Assembly: GCF_040717535.1 (NCBI RefSeq)
Contig: NZ_JBFEFI010000004.1
Location: 186,001 to 250,000 of the forward strand
Length of the DNA stretch: 64,000 nucleotides
Source of the DNA: Thalassoglobus sp. JC818
GTDB taxonomy: Bacteria; Planctomycetota; Planctomycetia; Planctomycetales; Planctomycetaceae
Direction: 5' to 3'
Within the stretch, counting starts at the first letter, position 1; every line of letters begins with the position of its first letter. A model generated the notes under the pieces. It made no database searches. It was not told where the DNA came from and saw only the letters and a list, made by a program, of their open reading frames with translations. Positions 41,623 to 51,155 of this stretch are shown here, piece by piece. The translations under genes were made by a program, and so were the position numbers.

Positions 41623-42393
41623 TCACGCCTCGTCAGTCGATGCGTCGCTGGCTGGCTTCTTCCCGATGAAGAGATAGTGCGGGGCTCGAACGAATGGAAG
41701 ATACGGAATTTTTCCGCGACGTTCTGACAGACTCACCGTTTCAAATTTATTCTGCAGATACGGCAGATGGTCCGGGCTCAAAAAGACATTGTCGCTGGCG
41801 AACCAGGGTTGCCAGAATGTTCGCGTCCCCCATCCATGCTTCGAGAAATTTTCGTCGGGATGCTTACGGCTCACATAGAAGTCGACAACTCCGATCGTTC
41901 CACCGGGACGCAGCAGCTTCCACGCATGATCGATCGCGCGAAACCAGTCAGGAATCATCGTGAGAGAATAGGAAAACGTCACGACATCAGCGGCGCCCTC
42001 CTCCGGAACAAATTGAGTCGCGTCGTAACATACTGGGGTGACGTTCGACCATCCGTTGGCATCGATTCGCCGTTGAGCCTGTTCGAGCAGCGAGTCGGAG
42101 AGATCGATGAGATACATCTTTGAAAGCTTGGAAATCGGCTCGCCGATATGTTCAGCGTTCTCACCGGTTCCCGCTCCGAGATCAACCCATACCCCTCCTT
42201 CAGGAACCGGAATGGATTGAATCATTTCCTGTCGACTGTGAAGCATTCGTCGACGGAAGTCATCGTAATCCCCAGCCTGACCGGAATAGAAGTTTTCCAG
42301 TCGCTCAGCATGCGTCTTCCCTTTAGCACGCCGTACGGCCAGGTGCCACAAGGTCTTCGCGTCGCTTGTTACAGTTTTGAACGGGTTGCTCAT
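41623..42393 (-). CDS. btaB: SAM-dependent methyltransferase, BtaB type
   Basis: A 256-residue class I methyltransferase: DLGAGTGEN (71-79) is the SAM motif, [17 protein letters not shown] follows as motif II, and [22 protein letters not shown] is a typical acidic/aromatic motif IV. By neighbourhood it fits BtaB, which trimethylates the DGHS head group to the betaine lipid DGTS. It lies directly after btaA (47 bp) on the same strand. ATG 42393 (MSNPF) is preferred; the frame also opens at 42420. Alone, the methyltransferase would be hard to assign; the BtaA partner makes the call. Confidence 0.78.
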   Translation of the reverse strand: MSNPFKTVTSDAKTLWHLAVRRAKGKTHAERLENFYSGQAGDYDDFRRRMLHSRQEMIQSIPVPEGGVWVDLGAGTGENAEHIGEPISKLSKMYLIDLSDSLLEQAQRRIDANGWSNVTPVCYDATQFVPEEGAADVVTFSYSLTMIPDWFRAIDHAWKLLRPGGTIGVVDFYVSRKHPDENFSKHGWGTRTFWQPWFASDNVFLSPDHLPYLQNKFETVSLSERRGKIPYLPFVRAPHYLFIGKKPASDASTDEA

Positions 42394-42439
42394 GGATCTC
42401 GATGACAGGTTCAATGGCAAGAGGTGAAGAGAATCGCGA

Positions 42440-43744
42440 TTACTTCACCAGATCAGCGATGTAAAAACTTCCGTAAGTGTTCACACGATCCAAGGGGTGC
42501 AGTCGCTCAGCAAGCGGACGATCGTATTTCAGAAGGTCGCCGAGCTTGCGGGTGGTTCCATCGACTTCTACTTCGATCGGATCGACGAAATCCACATTCA
42601 AGCTGGCACTTCGCCAAATCACCTTGGCTCCTTCTCCAGCACGACTGACAATCGCTTGCCACTCCTCCGCAAGAATGTCCTTACGGTTGTGATACAGCCA
42701 GTCCATGTGGTCCAGGAGAATGAACTTTGTGACAGGCTTGGAATGCCCTTCCAGGAATCCCAGCAATGAATTCGTATGCGTCGAAACTTTCTCGACGATG
42801 CCCTGCTTCAATGACTCGAAGTTCTCTTTCTTCAGATACTCCGGGCAGCAGTCCCGAGTGTATTCGCCCGTCAAATAAACTCGCCAGAAGTAATTATCCT
42901 GCAGCGGAAGTTTGGCGAACACGGTCTCGATTCGATCGACGATGAACTGCGCGATCCCGCCGGGATATTCCTGATCGAGCTGTTGTCGCTGGCTCCTCGG
43001 AACACCAAGCATGGCCATCGTTGTATCTCGCCCCAACAGCCAGCGAATCATCGGGCGGAACAGTGTCTCTTTCAGATTGTCTTCGTAGAAAATTTCCTGT
43101 TGCTCTTCGAGTGTCTTCGCAGCCATCAACTTATTAACAGCGTCACGCAATTTTGCGTTTCGACCGACATAGCCTTTGACAATCCACGCGAACAAACCAG
43201 ACGTTCCACGAAAATAGAAACTCGGACGTCGCCGCGATCCGGTGAAGAAATTCCCGTGGCGATCCCAGAATTTTTGCGATTGCTCAGGGAGTTCGCTTCG
43301 CAGTTGCTTGGTGTAGATTTCGTCCCAGTTCGCAATTCGTCCGTGGCCAAACAGATCAAAGAACTGATCGAATTCGAGGTTCTTGATCGCTGCCTGCTTG
43401 AGCTGCAGCAACGCATTTTGTCGGAAGTTCATGTCGACAGCATGGACATGATTGACACCGGCGAGCGCGTAATCAAGCGCATTGCATCCCGCGGAGGTGA
43501 TGACGACCACTTCATCGTCTGCATTAAACTGCAATGCTTCGCGATCCAGTCGAGGATCTTCCCAGCACTGGTTGTAGACCAGATTTCTGCCATGAATCAG
43601 ATTAAAGGCAGTCCGGCTAATTCGTTCCAACGGCATGCGGCGTACTCTCAGATCTGCTGATTCATGCAGTTGCAAAACCGATTCCGTCACCGACTTCTGA
43701 ATGCGGTGACCACTGGCTTTGCGATCATTGTTGACAGGAAACAT
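42440..43744 (-). CDS. btaA: BtaA-type diacylglycerol 3-amino-3-carboxypropyltransferase (DUF3419)
   Basis: First enzyme of betaine-lipid synthesis: it transfers the 3-amino-3-carboxypropyl group of S-adenosylmethionine to diacylglycerol. The 434-residue protein has the DUF3419 hallmarks: [21 protein letters not shown], the SAM-binding [28 protein letters not shown], and [16 protein letters not shown] further on. The end contains [21 protein letters not shown], a conserved late block. A GTG further upstream (43768) is in frame, but ATG 43744 is the first ATG. Followed by btaB. In bacteria such as Sinorhizobium these genes are turned on by phosphate starvation and the lipid replaces phospholipids; that regulation is not visible here. 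Confidence 0.87.
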   Translation of the reverse strand: MFPVNNDRKASGHRIQKSVTESVLQLHESADLRVRRMPLERISRTAFNLIHGRNLVYNQCWEDPRLDREALQFNADDEVVVITSAGCNALDYALAGVNHVHAVDMNFRQNALLQLKQAAIKNLEFDQFFDLFGHGRIANWDEIYTKQLRSELPEQSQKFWDRHGNFFTGSRRRPSFYFRGTSGLFAWIVKGYVGRNAKLRDAVNKLMAAKTLEEQQEIFYEDNLKETLFRPMIRWLLGRDTTMAMLGVPRSQRQQLDQEYPGGIAQFIVDRIETVFAKLPLQDNYFWRVYLTGEYTRDCCPEYLKKENFESLKQGIVEKVSTHTNSLLGFLEGHSKPVTKFILLDHMDWLYHNRKDILAEEWQAIVSRAGEGAKVIWRSASLNVDFVDPIEVEVDGTTRKLGDLLKYDRPLAERLHPLDRVNTYGSFYIADLVK

Positions 43745-44011
43745 CAAGGCCACAACCTCAACTCTCACAAGAGCTTAAGAAGGATTGCGACCAGCCCCGA
43801 CGAGACGGAAAGCGGTGTCCGTCCAATGGGGCGCAAGATCGTACACAAATCGAGCACAGATCAACAGCGACCGTCATACACATCCGTGAAGGATGATCAT
43901 CCTTGAGAAATCAGGCTTGCAAGCTCGTTGCAAGGCACAAATCTTCCCAGAATCGACTGTGCTGAATGCTTGAGATTGGATTGCGTCAGGCAAATCGAGT
44001 GGGCGATGGCT

Positions 44012-45436
44012 TCAGTCTCCGTAAACGAACTGCCCGAACTTGAGACGTCGATTCAGTCGATTGTGAGCATAAAGCCCGTCGAGAATCAGTTCTGCGACCG
44101 CAGCTTCGGCTCGGGAGTTCATCTCTTGCGAAGGGATTTCAGGAACGAGTTCGCTGGTGATTTGGCGAATCTGATCGAGGAATCCCCGAACCTGACCGAG
44201 CTCGTTCAGAAACTCTTCAGCGCTGTGATCGGGATCGAATTTGACCTGATTTCCCGAATTGAAGAACTCGACGACATTCGAAAAGCGTTTGGGAGTCAGA
44301 CTCTGATCGAAGACGTTTTTGACTGCTTCTTCGATCAACCTGAGAATGAGAATGTCTTCATCGCCGGTATCTTCGGAAAGTCCCAGCTCGATCTTGCCTC
44401 GTGAACTGGCTGCCATCCAATAGAGATCACTCACGCGAGCCACAGCGGAAGAGTCTCCATTTCTAAGGGCTCGCTGTTCAGCATGAGAGACCACGGTCTC
44501 GAAATTCGAAATCGACATTCGAACACTCACGCCCGACGCCTGATTGACATGCGGACTCGTCCGCGCGAGCCGGCTCGTCTCTTCCACAATTTCCTTGATG
44601 AAATGAGGAACGAAGACAGGCTGACCGTCACGCTGCGTCCAGGCTTCTTCTTCCAGAATCTGAATCCCGAGTTCCCGTTCGAGCGGATAATGTGTTCGAA
44701 CGACAGTGCCGATGCGATCCTTCAGCGGCGTCACAATTCGGCCCCGATTCGTATAGTCCTCGGGATTGGCGGAGAAGACCATGCAGATGTCCAACGGCAA
44801 TCGAACGGTGAAGCCGCGAATCTGAATGTCACGCTCCTCAAGAACATTGAACAGCCCGACCTGAATTTTCGGCGAAAGATCCGGCAGTTCGTTCATGCAG
44901 AAGATCCCGCGATGTGCACGCGGAATCAGACCGAAGTGCATCACATCTTCACTTGAAAGATGTCGACCTTCCGCATGTTTAATGAGATCGACCTCGCCAA
45001 TCAAATCGGCAATGGTCACGTCGGGTGTGGCCAACTTCTCAAGGTAGCGGTCTTCACGACCAACCCAGACAACTGGTGTATCGTCGCCCCGCTCCTGAAT
45101 CAGATCTCGAGAGTATTTTGACAACGGATCAATTGGGTCGTCATGAATTTCGGAGCCTTCCACGACCGGAATCGCCTCGTCGAGAAACTGATTCAGCATT
45201 CTCAACATGCGAGTTTTCCCCTGCCCTCTCAATCCGAGGAACAGCATGTCGTGCTTGGCCAAAATCCCATTCACGACTTGGGGGATCACGGTTTCATCGT
45301 ATCCGAGGATGCCCGGAAAAAGTTCCTGACCTTCTTGCAATCGACGAACCAGATTTCGCCTCATCTCAGTCTTCACAGAAACTGGCTGATAACCCGATTC
45401 CTTGAGCTCTCCGAGGGTACTGGGACGATGCGACAT
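44012..45436 (-). CDS. Magnesium chelatase subunit I-like/MoxR-type AAA+ ATPase
   Basis: A 474-residue AAA+ ATPase with Walker A GLRGQGKTR, a sensor-type NELPDLSPKIQVGLFNVLEERDIQIRG and Walker B-like HRGIFCMNEL, matching the ChlI/BchI and MoxR group. The C-terminal lid domain is helical and ends NRRLKFGQFVYGD. Such ATPases usually work with a von Willebrand factor A protein encoded next door, but none lies beside this gene. The ATG at 45436 (MSHRPST) is preferred over upstream in-frame starts at 45448 and 45490, because it has a GGAT Shine-Dalgarno-like run and the extra residues look random. Role unknown; chelatase subunit activity is not implied. Confidence 0.82.
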   Translation of the reverse strand: MSHRPSTLGELKESGYQPVSVKTEMRRNLVRRLQEGQELFPGILGYDETVIPQVVNGILAKHDMLFLGLRGQGKTRMLRMLNQFLDEAIPVVEGSEIHDDPIDPLSKYSRDLIQERGDDTPVVWVGREDRYLEKLATPDVTIADLIGEVDLIKHAEGRHLSSEDVMHFGLIPRAHRGIFCMNELPDLSPKIQVGLFNVLEERDIQIRGFTVRLPLDICMVFSANPEDYTNRGRIVTPLKDRIGTVVRTHYPLERELGIQILEEEAWTQRDGQPVFVPHFIKEIVEETSRLARTSPHVNQASGVSVRMSISNFETVVSHAEQRALRNGDSSAVARVSDLYWMAASSRGKIELGLSEDTGDEDILILRLIEEAVKNVFDQSLTPKRFSNVVEFFNSGNQVKFDPDHSAEEFLNELGQVRGFLDQIRQITSELVPEIPSQEMNSRAEAAVAELILDGLYAHNRLNRRLKFGQFVYGD

Positions 45437-45716
45437 AAAATAATCCATTGCGTAAGGTATGCAGGATGTTCCTGCGCGATGGCACTGCATCCACCGGAAC
45501 TTGCCAGGAATCTGATTCTACGCAGGCGCCTCAAGATGCCAATCAGTTCAGATTGTGATTCGTCAGAATTGACGAAATCTTGATACATCGAAGCTCAGCC
45601 AATCGACTGCGTTCGTTCCAGGTCGATCAGCGATGTGACGGCTCTTCGCTCGCATTCAGCACGTTGACACAGAATATTGAGCCAACTTCTGTCTCGTGCG
45701 TCATTCGTTGCCGTTT

Positions 45717-48500
45717 TCAGTCAACGAAAAAGAACTCGTTCGACATGAGCAGAGCTTGTGAAAGAACTTCCAGAGAGTTCCCCTGCACAAACTGCTCCAT
45801 GCGCTGGACCTCCTCTTCGCTGGCCGGTCGCGAAAGGGTGAATTCGACAAGTTTTCGAATCTGTTCGCTCTCATTCTCAGACGCTTCCCTCGCACGATTC
45901 GCCAGTGACGATGATATTTCCCGAACGAAGTTGGAATTCATGCTGAACAACGACTGCTGTGGGACCGTCGTTTCTGTCCGACCAGGACTCGAAGAATTTG
46001 GCGTTGGGAAGTCAAAGGTTCTCAGCAACCCGGAGGGATTGTTGCGATCGATGAGTCCATACACAGTTCGACGGTTCGTGAACGGTTCCTGTTCGATATC
46101 AATCGGTCTTCCCCCAACGGTTTGATCAAGGCGACCGGCGACTGCAAGCATGGAATCGCGCATCGCTTCGAAGTCGAGACGCTGTCGATTCTGCTTCCAG
46201 TAGAGTGTGTTCTCCGGATCGATTTGACGCGCTCCCGGTCGATCGATGCTCTGCTGTTGCCAAGCTTCACTTTTGAGAATTTCACGATGCAGCCCTTTGA
46301 GCGACCAATCGTGTTGATGGATCAAGCTCCAAGCGAGGTAGTCGAGCAGCTCTCTTTGCAGCGGCTCTTCCGTTTGCAGTCCGAAGTCTGAAGTCGACGA
46401 GACAAGCGGCGTTCCAAAGTGCGCCATCCAGACACGATTCACCAGAACGCGCGCTGTCAACGGGTTGTCCGGAGACACGATCAGCTCCGCGAGTTCACGA
46501 CGGCCACTCGATTTCTGAAAGACGCTCTGAGGATCGGAATCGAGCAGATGCGGTGCACGACGGGGAACTTTCTCGCCTCGCCGTCCCGGATTTCCCCGCA
46601 CAAATACGACGGGCTCGAACAGGTTCTCTTTATCCAGGAGAACCATCGAGCGAGCGGGAGCATTCGGTGAGGTGACGTGCCAGTCATCGACCGCTTTGTG
46701 TAGCGCAGTCAAACGATCCCGCTGATCCCGTTCAAACAGCGGTGAATTCTCGGCCGGTTGAAGATCCGTCAGAGAGTTCGGCCCGTAAAGAATCTGCCTG
46801 ACCTTTTCTCGACCATCGTCGGGCAATCGATTTGCTTCCGAATTCTCCGCCTGTAGCTGTTTCCACTCATCTCGGACTGAAGAAAAGGCTCGAACGTATG
46901 CGTCGACAATTCCCATCAGCGAATGCGCGGATGCGTCACTCAATTCCTGAATAACGACCTGAGGAATCTCAGAATTCTGCGAGAGTTCCTCCGCAGCTTT
47001 CTGAAACTCTTCCGGACTCGCACTCTGCTTGACGAGCTCCAACATCCGGGCGCCAGGAATGAAGACCGGATCGTTTTCTTTCAGCTTTCGATCAACGAGC
47101 AATTGCCACCGCTCGACGAGTTTGCTGCGCGGAGGCCCATGTTTTGGAGTCAACTCTTGCTGCTCCGGAATGTGCCCTGCCCTCTTCAAAGCTTCTGGGA
47201 AGTAGTCTTCCAGCTGATCGCACAGCTGAGACAGCAGAGCCGCATGTGTTTCGTGAACGTAATCAACAACCGCCTGTTCACGTTTCTGCAATTCCTCCGC
47301 AAACTCCTGATATCCCGGCGCAGACGTATCAAGTTCCCCGCGTAAAGGAGGCATTTCTGGCTCATAGCAACTTGCGAACACACCGTACAACGAATAGTAA
47401 TCCGCAGCCGGGAGTGGATCGAATTTGTGATCGTGACACCGGGCGCATCCGAGTGTCATTCCCATCAAGCCACGCGTCACAACGTCAATTCGATCGTCAA
47501 TGATATCCGGCTCACGATTCAAGAAACGTGGACCGATGGTCAAAAAGCCCAACGCAGCCAACCGGGGATCATTCTCTCCATATCCGAGCTGGTCGGCAGC
47601 GAGCTGTTCTCGAATGAAGTCATCGTACGGAACGTCTTGCTGAATCGCGTTGATCACGTAATCACGATACGTGTACGAGTACGGATAGAATCGATTCTGC
47701 GTAAAGACGTAACCTTTCGTATCCGCGTATCGGGCGAGATCAAGCCAGTGCCGCCCCCAGCGTTCTCCGTATGCAGAGTCTTCGAGAAAACGAGTGATCA
47801 GCTTATCGAAGGCGTCCGGAGATTGATCGTTCTCAAATTCTTGAACCTCTTCCATCGTCGGAGGCAGGCCGCGCAGATCGAAGGACAACCGGCGAATGAG
47901 TTTCGATCGACCCGCTTGTGGACTGAACGCGAGACCTTTGTCCGACATCTCCTCGAGAAGAATCTGATCAACGGGCGTCTTCTCCCCAGCATGAACGTTC
48001 TTCAGGACGTCGGGCATTTCGATCGTCTGATAAGCCCAGTGTGATTCGCGAATCCGATGGTAATCGATCTCTCCACTCTCGGTGAAGAACAGCTTCCCCT
48101 TCGCCTCTGAGTGCTCCGCCGGAGCATCTTCTGGCCAATAAGCCCCCGCTTCGATCCATTGCTTCAAAATCGCGAGCTGTTCACCTTTCAGACGTGCTTT
48201 CGGCGGCATCTGAATATCGAATTCATCGTATTGCAGAACCTGCCACAACCGACTTTCGCTCGCGTTTTGAGGAACAACGATCTTCCCGGCCGGACCATCT
48301 TCGAAGACGAATTGTCGCCGATCCAACCTCAGTCCGCCTTGCTGTTTCTCGGCGTTATGACATCCGAAACAATGCTCCGCCAGAAGTGGACGCACCTTCG
48401 ATTCGAAGAAGACTTCCTGTTCCTCCGACGCAAACACTGGCGAAAAACCAATGAAAGCAAAGAGGATCAGAAACAGAAAATGTCGAGCTGTGAGCACCAT
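45717..48500 (-). CDS. DUF1549/DUF1553 protein with a PSCyt1 cytochrome-c-like domain
   Basis: A 927-residue exported protein of a planctomycete-specific kind. After a signal peptide (about 1-25) comes the PSCyt1 domain with a haem-binding C44-F-G-C-H48 and MPPKARLK near its end. Next is DUF1549 (RLSFDLRGLPPTMEEVQEFEND, ... YADTKGYVF), then a helical linker and DUF1553 (REL..LIVSPDNPLTARVLVNRVWMAHFG) ending near the C-terminus. ATG 48500 is preferred because the earlier open frame from 48563 lacks signal-peptide character. These proteins are often found with sulfatases and glycan-degradation genes, as here. A redox role at the cell surface is suspected but unproven. Confidence 0.9.
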   Translation of the reverse strand: MVLTARHFLFLILFAFIGFSPVFASEEQEVFFESKVRPLLAEHCFGCHNAEKQQGGLRLDRRQFVFEDGPAGKIVVPQNASESRLWQVLQYDEFDIQMPPKARLKGEQLAILKQWIEAGAYWPEDAPAEHSEAKGKLFFTESGEIDYHRIRESHWAYQTIEMPDVLKNVHAGEKTPVDQILLEEMSDKGLAFSPQAGRSKLIRRLSFDLRGLPPTMEEVQEFENDQSPDAFDKLITRFLEDSAYGERWGRHWLDLARYADTKGYVFTQNRFYPYSYTYRDYVINAIQQDVPYDDFIREQLAADQLGYGENDPRLAALGFLTIGPRFLNREPDIIDDRIDVVTRGLMGMTLGCARCHDHKFDPLPAADYYSLYGVFASCYEPEMPPLRGELDTSAPGYQEFAEELQKREQAVVDYVHETHAALLSQLCDQLEDYFPEALKRAGHIPEQQELTPKHGPPRSKLVERWQLLVDRKLKENDPVFIPGARMLELVKQSASPEEFQKAAEELSQNSEIPQVVIQELSDASAHSLMGIVDAYVRAFSSVRDEWKQLQAENSEANRLPDDGREKVRQILYGPNSLTDLQPAENSPLFERDQRDRLTALHKAVDDWHVTSPNAPARSMVLLDKENLFEPVVFVRGNPGRRGEKVPRRAPHLLDSDPQSVFQKSSGRRELAELIVSPDNPLTARVLVNRVWMAHFGTPLVSSTSDFGLQTEEPLQRELLDYLAWSLIHQHDWSLKGLHREILKSEAWQQQSIDRPGARQIDPENTLYWKQNRQRLDFEAMRDSMLAVAGRLDQTVGGRPIDIEQEPFTNRRTVYGLIDRNNPSGLLRTFDFPTPNSSSPGRTETTVPQQSLFSMNSNFVREISSSLANRAREASENESEQIRKLVEFTLSRPASEEEVQRMEQFVQGNSLEVLSQALLMSNEFFFVD

Positions 48501-48759
48501 GGAGACACATGAGGTAGGGACAGTGGGGTAGGAGCTGAAATTATAGCACGTTCCCCCAAACAAAGTTCAAGGTTGACTGATTGAAATCGAAGAGACACCC
48601 AAACCGATCGACAAAATGACTCGATGTGAGGAGTGAGTTGTTTCCCCGGCATTCAATCGAGACACTGAATCATTCAGTGTTTTTGAAATCATCTCCAGGG
48701 TCGCCTAGATCGACAGACCGAACGAGCCTGACCACTCCATACCAAAGCGAATCGCATCC

Positions 48760-50007
48760 ATGCATCAAGACCTCAAGTGCTCTTTGACCGGCGAAAGTTA
48801 CGCCATCGATCAACTTCAGAACTTGAGCGCAGCTGGCAAGCCACTACTCGCTGAGTATGACCTGGACGCCATCAAAGAAACGATGACTCCAAAAACGGTG
48901 CGTGCTCGGAACATTCGTTCGATGTGGAAATTCTGGGAAGTCATGCCCGTCGATTCTCCCGAGGAAGCTGTCTCTCTCGGTGAGGGATGTACGCCATTAC
49001 TCAAAGCGAATCGAGTCGGTCCGTTTGAACCGTTCGAAAATCTGTTTGTCAAAGATGAATCATTCAATCCGACCGGCAGCTTCAAAGCCAGGGGAATGTC
49101 GGCGGCCGTCACTCGAGCGAAAGCACTGGGAGTGAAAGCCATCGCCCTTCCATCTGCTGGCAACGCGGCAGGTGCTGCAACTTATTACGCCGCCCAAGCT
49201 GGGCTTGAATGTCATCTTTTCGTTCCAGAAGACACCCCGCCGGCCAACATCGTCGAATCGAAGTTAGGCGGAGCCAACATCTATCTCGTAAACGGTTTGA
49301 TCAGCGATTGTGGTCGTCTGTGCCGCGAAGCTTGCAATCAATTCGGATGGTTCGATCTTTCGACACTCAAGGAACCATTTCGCGTCGAAGGCAAGAAGAC
49401 CATGGGCTACGAGCTTGCCTTCGATCTTGCTGATCATTTTGGCACTGATGATCTTCAGCTTCCCGATGTTATCTTCTATCCAACAGGAGGAGGGACTGGG
49501 CTGATCGGAATGTGGAAAGCCTTCGACGAAATGGAAGCGCTGGGCTGGATCGGAAGTTCACGTCCCAAAATGGTCGCCGTTCAAGCTGAAGGATGCTCTC
49601 CAATTGTGAAAGCGTACCTCGATGGCGAAGACTCTGCCCCGCTGTTTCCAAACGCAGCGACGTGTGCATCCGGGCTTCGAGTTCCCATCGCAGTCGGCGA
49701 TTTTCTGATGCTGGATGCCATCCGCAAGTCTTCAGGCACAGCCATTTCCGTTTCGGATCAGAAACTGATGCAGGGAACTGAAGAGATTTGCCGCTGGCAA
49801 GGGATCTCGGCCTGCCCAGAAGGCGGAGCGGTCTGGAAAGCTGCGGAACAATTGATGTCCGATGGCTGGCTCTCACCAGAAGAAACGATCGTCCTGTTCA
49901 ATACCGGGACCGGCCTGAAGTACAACCATCTCTTCCAGAGCGATGACATTCCCAGAATCGACCATGAAGACGAAAACTGGATGAAGATTCTCGAACAGGA
50001 ATCGTAG
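48760..50007 (+). CDS. thrC: Threonine synthase
   Basis: PLP enzyme that converts O-phosphohomoserine to threonine, the last step of threonine synthesis. The 415-residue protein has the family's N-terminal SLTGESY, the lysine motif FNPTGSFKARGMS (K109, Schiff base), SAGNAAGAAT for the phosphate-binding turn, and PTGGGTGLIGMWKAF near the C-terminal half. Length and order agree with the ThrC type that lacks the long N-terminal domain of the E. coli enzyme. ATG 48760 is clear. It stands alone on the plus strand, divergent from the DUF1549 gene and convergent with the propeller gene; no other threonine genes are nearby. Confidence 0.92.
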   Translation: MHQDLKCSLTGESYAIDQLQNLSAAGKPLLAEYDLDAIKETMTPKTVRARNIRSMWKFWEVMPVDSPEEAVSLGEGCTPLLKANRVGPFEPFENLFVKDESFNPTGSFKARGMSAAVTRAKALGVKAIALPSAGNAAGAATYYAAQAGLECHLFVPEDTPPANIVESKLGGANIYLVNGLISDCGRLCREACNQFGWFDLSTLKEPFRVEGKKTMGYELAFDLADHFGTDDLQLPDVIFYPTGGGTGLIGMWKAFDEMEALGWIGSSRPKMVAVQAEGCSPIVKAYLDGEDSAPLFPNAATCASGLRVPIAVGDFLMLDAIRKSSGTAISVSDQKLMQGTEEICRWQGISACPEGGAVWKAAEQLMSDGWLSPEETIVLFNTGTGLKYNHLFQSDDIPRIDHEDENWMKILEQES

Positions 50008-50032
50008 CCGACGTCGATGATCCCTCACGTTG

Positions 50033-50048
50033 CCACAAAGCTTTGTGG
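50033..50048. repeat. 16-bp perfect palindrome between convergent genes
   Basis: CCACAAAGCTTTGTGG is a perfect inverted repeat with no spacer, placed 25 bases after the thrC stop and 13 bases before the end of the convergent propeller gene. It could be a binding site or part of a terminator structure. Confidence 0.5.
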
Positions 50049-50050
50049 AC

Positions 50051-50081
50051 CGCAGCCTGCTCTACTTCTGAGCAGGTTGCG
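50051..50081. terminator. Possible bidirectional terminator hairpin over the end of the propeller gene
   Basis: CGCAGCCTGCTC (50051-50062) pairs with GAGCAGGTTGCG (50070-50081), one G.T pair, loop of 7. It covers the last codons of the minus-strand gene and lies right after the palindrome at 50033. There is no T-run, so it is not a classical intrinsic terminator. Confidence 0.4.
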
Positions 50082-50997
50082 TTAATCGCTGCCCGTTCGT
50101 AGTCAGAATTTGAAAGTGATGAATCCCGACTTTCTCTCCGTCTAAGTACGTCCACACGACCTCCTTCTCAGGAGTCACTTCGAACATCTTTGGAGCTTGC
50201 GGATCGACACGTCCGCCCGCATAGCTGGTGATGACAATGTTCCCATTCGGAAGGATTTGCGAGCCGCACGGATCCTGAAGCCACTCACCAGGCAGATCTT
50301 CGTTGGTCAACTTCCAGACAACATTCCCGGTGGAATCAAAATCGACGACCCGGTTTCCGTGTGTGCAACAAACGAGTGTGTGCCCATGGCCATGCCGAAT
50401 GGCAGTAAACGGCCAGGTGTGTATTTCATGCTCCACATCTCCCGGAACGGTTGTATCAAGCTTGGACAAAATGTTTCCTTCAGTGTCGTACTGAAAGACA
50501 GCAAAGTCGTGCAAATGTGGTGCGAGATAGGTTCCATCGGCAAGCTTGCGAGCCATGCGGGTCTGCATGTGATGATTTTCTTTCTGACAAGCCAATGGGA
50601 ACTCCAGCAACACCTCACCGGCAGCATCGACCTCAAGTAACCGAGGATTCGCCCCAGCTTCTGTAATCACGAATGTCCCATCCTCAGTTGGCTGTGCGCT
50701 ATTTACCTCGCTTTGTGTTCCCTTCCAGATCAGTGTTTCATCCCCTTCTCTGGAGATTCGCACCACTGCCCCACCGGAGTGCGCCTTCGACTTATTCAAC
50801 GTCAAAATGATAGTGCCATCTTCGAGCACATATCCATCTCGCGTCGCTGTCGGGTAAGTCCAACTGACCTGACCTTGCTCATCCATGATGTATGTCTTCT
50901 GACCACATGCGAGAAAGCTGTGCGTGATCTCCTCAGCGCTTAAAGAGTTGGCATATAAAGAGAGAACGAACGTCGAGAGAAGCAGTTGCAGTTTCAT
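50062..50997 (-). CDS. Secreted beta-propeller protein (arylsulfotransferase/PQQ-like repeats)
   Basis: A 311-residue exported protein with a signal peptide (MKLQLLLSTFVLSLYANSLS). The rest is made of repeats of about 45-50 residues of the kind DxxGxVxWxY/F (DEQGQVSWTY, DAAGEVLLEF, DTEGNILSKL, DSTGNVVWKL, TPEKEVVWTY) alternating with LPNGNIVIT-type strands, giving a beta-propeller of perhaps six blades. Relatives include PQQ-like and arylsulfotransferase-type propellers, but catalytic residues are not evident. The ATG at 50997 is clear. It lies upstream of the sulfatase row on the same strand, 158 bp apart. A binding role is possible. Confidence 0.7.
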   Translation of the reverse strand: MKLQLLLSTFVLSLYANSLSAEEITHSFLACGQKTYIMDEQGQVSWTYPTATRDGYVLEDGTIILTLNKSKAHSGGAVVRISREGDETLIWKGTQSEVNSAQPTEDGTFVITEAGANPRLLEVDAAGEVLLEFPLACQKENHHMQTRMARKLADGTYLAPHLHDFAVFQYDTEGNILSKLDTTVPGDVEHEIHTWPFTAIRHGHGHTLVCCTHGNRVVDFDSTGNVVWKLTNEDLPGEWLQDPCGSQILPNGNIVITSYAGGRVDPQAPKMFEVTPEKEVVWTYLDGEKVGIHHFQILTTNGQRLTQPAQK

Positions 50998-51155
50998 GAA
51001 TACTCAATCTGTTGTGATGGTTCTCATACAAGCAATCATTGAGTGTGTGCTCGCAAAGACCGTTTGTCAGGAGTTAAGTTCTGTCGAAGTGAAAAGGCAT
51101 CGTCGGAAACAAGCTAACCTGCAATGACGTCATTGACTCAGGGAAACACATCTGC

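Noticed and set aside
43745-44011. Pho-box search before btaA, and before the PstS-like gene
   Set aside because: Only an isolated CTTAAG was seen before btaA and nothing before the PstS-like gene; no direct repeat.
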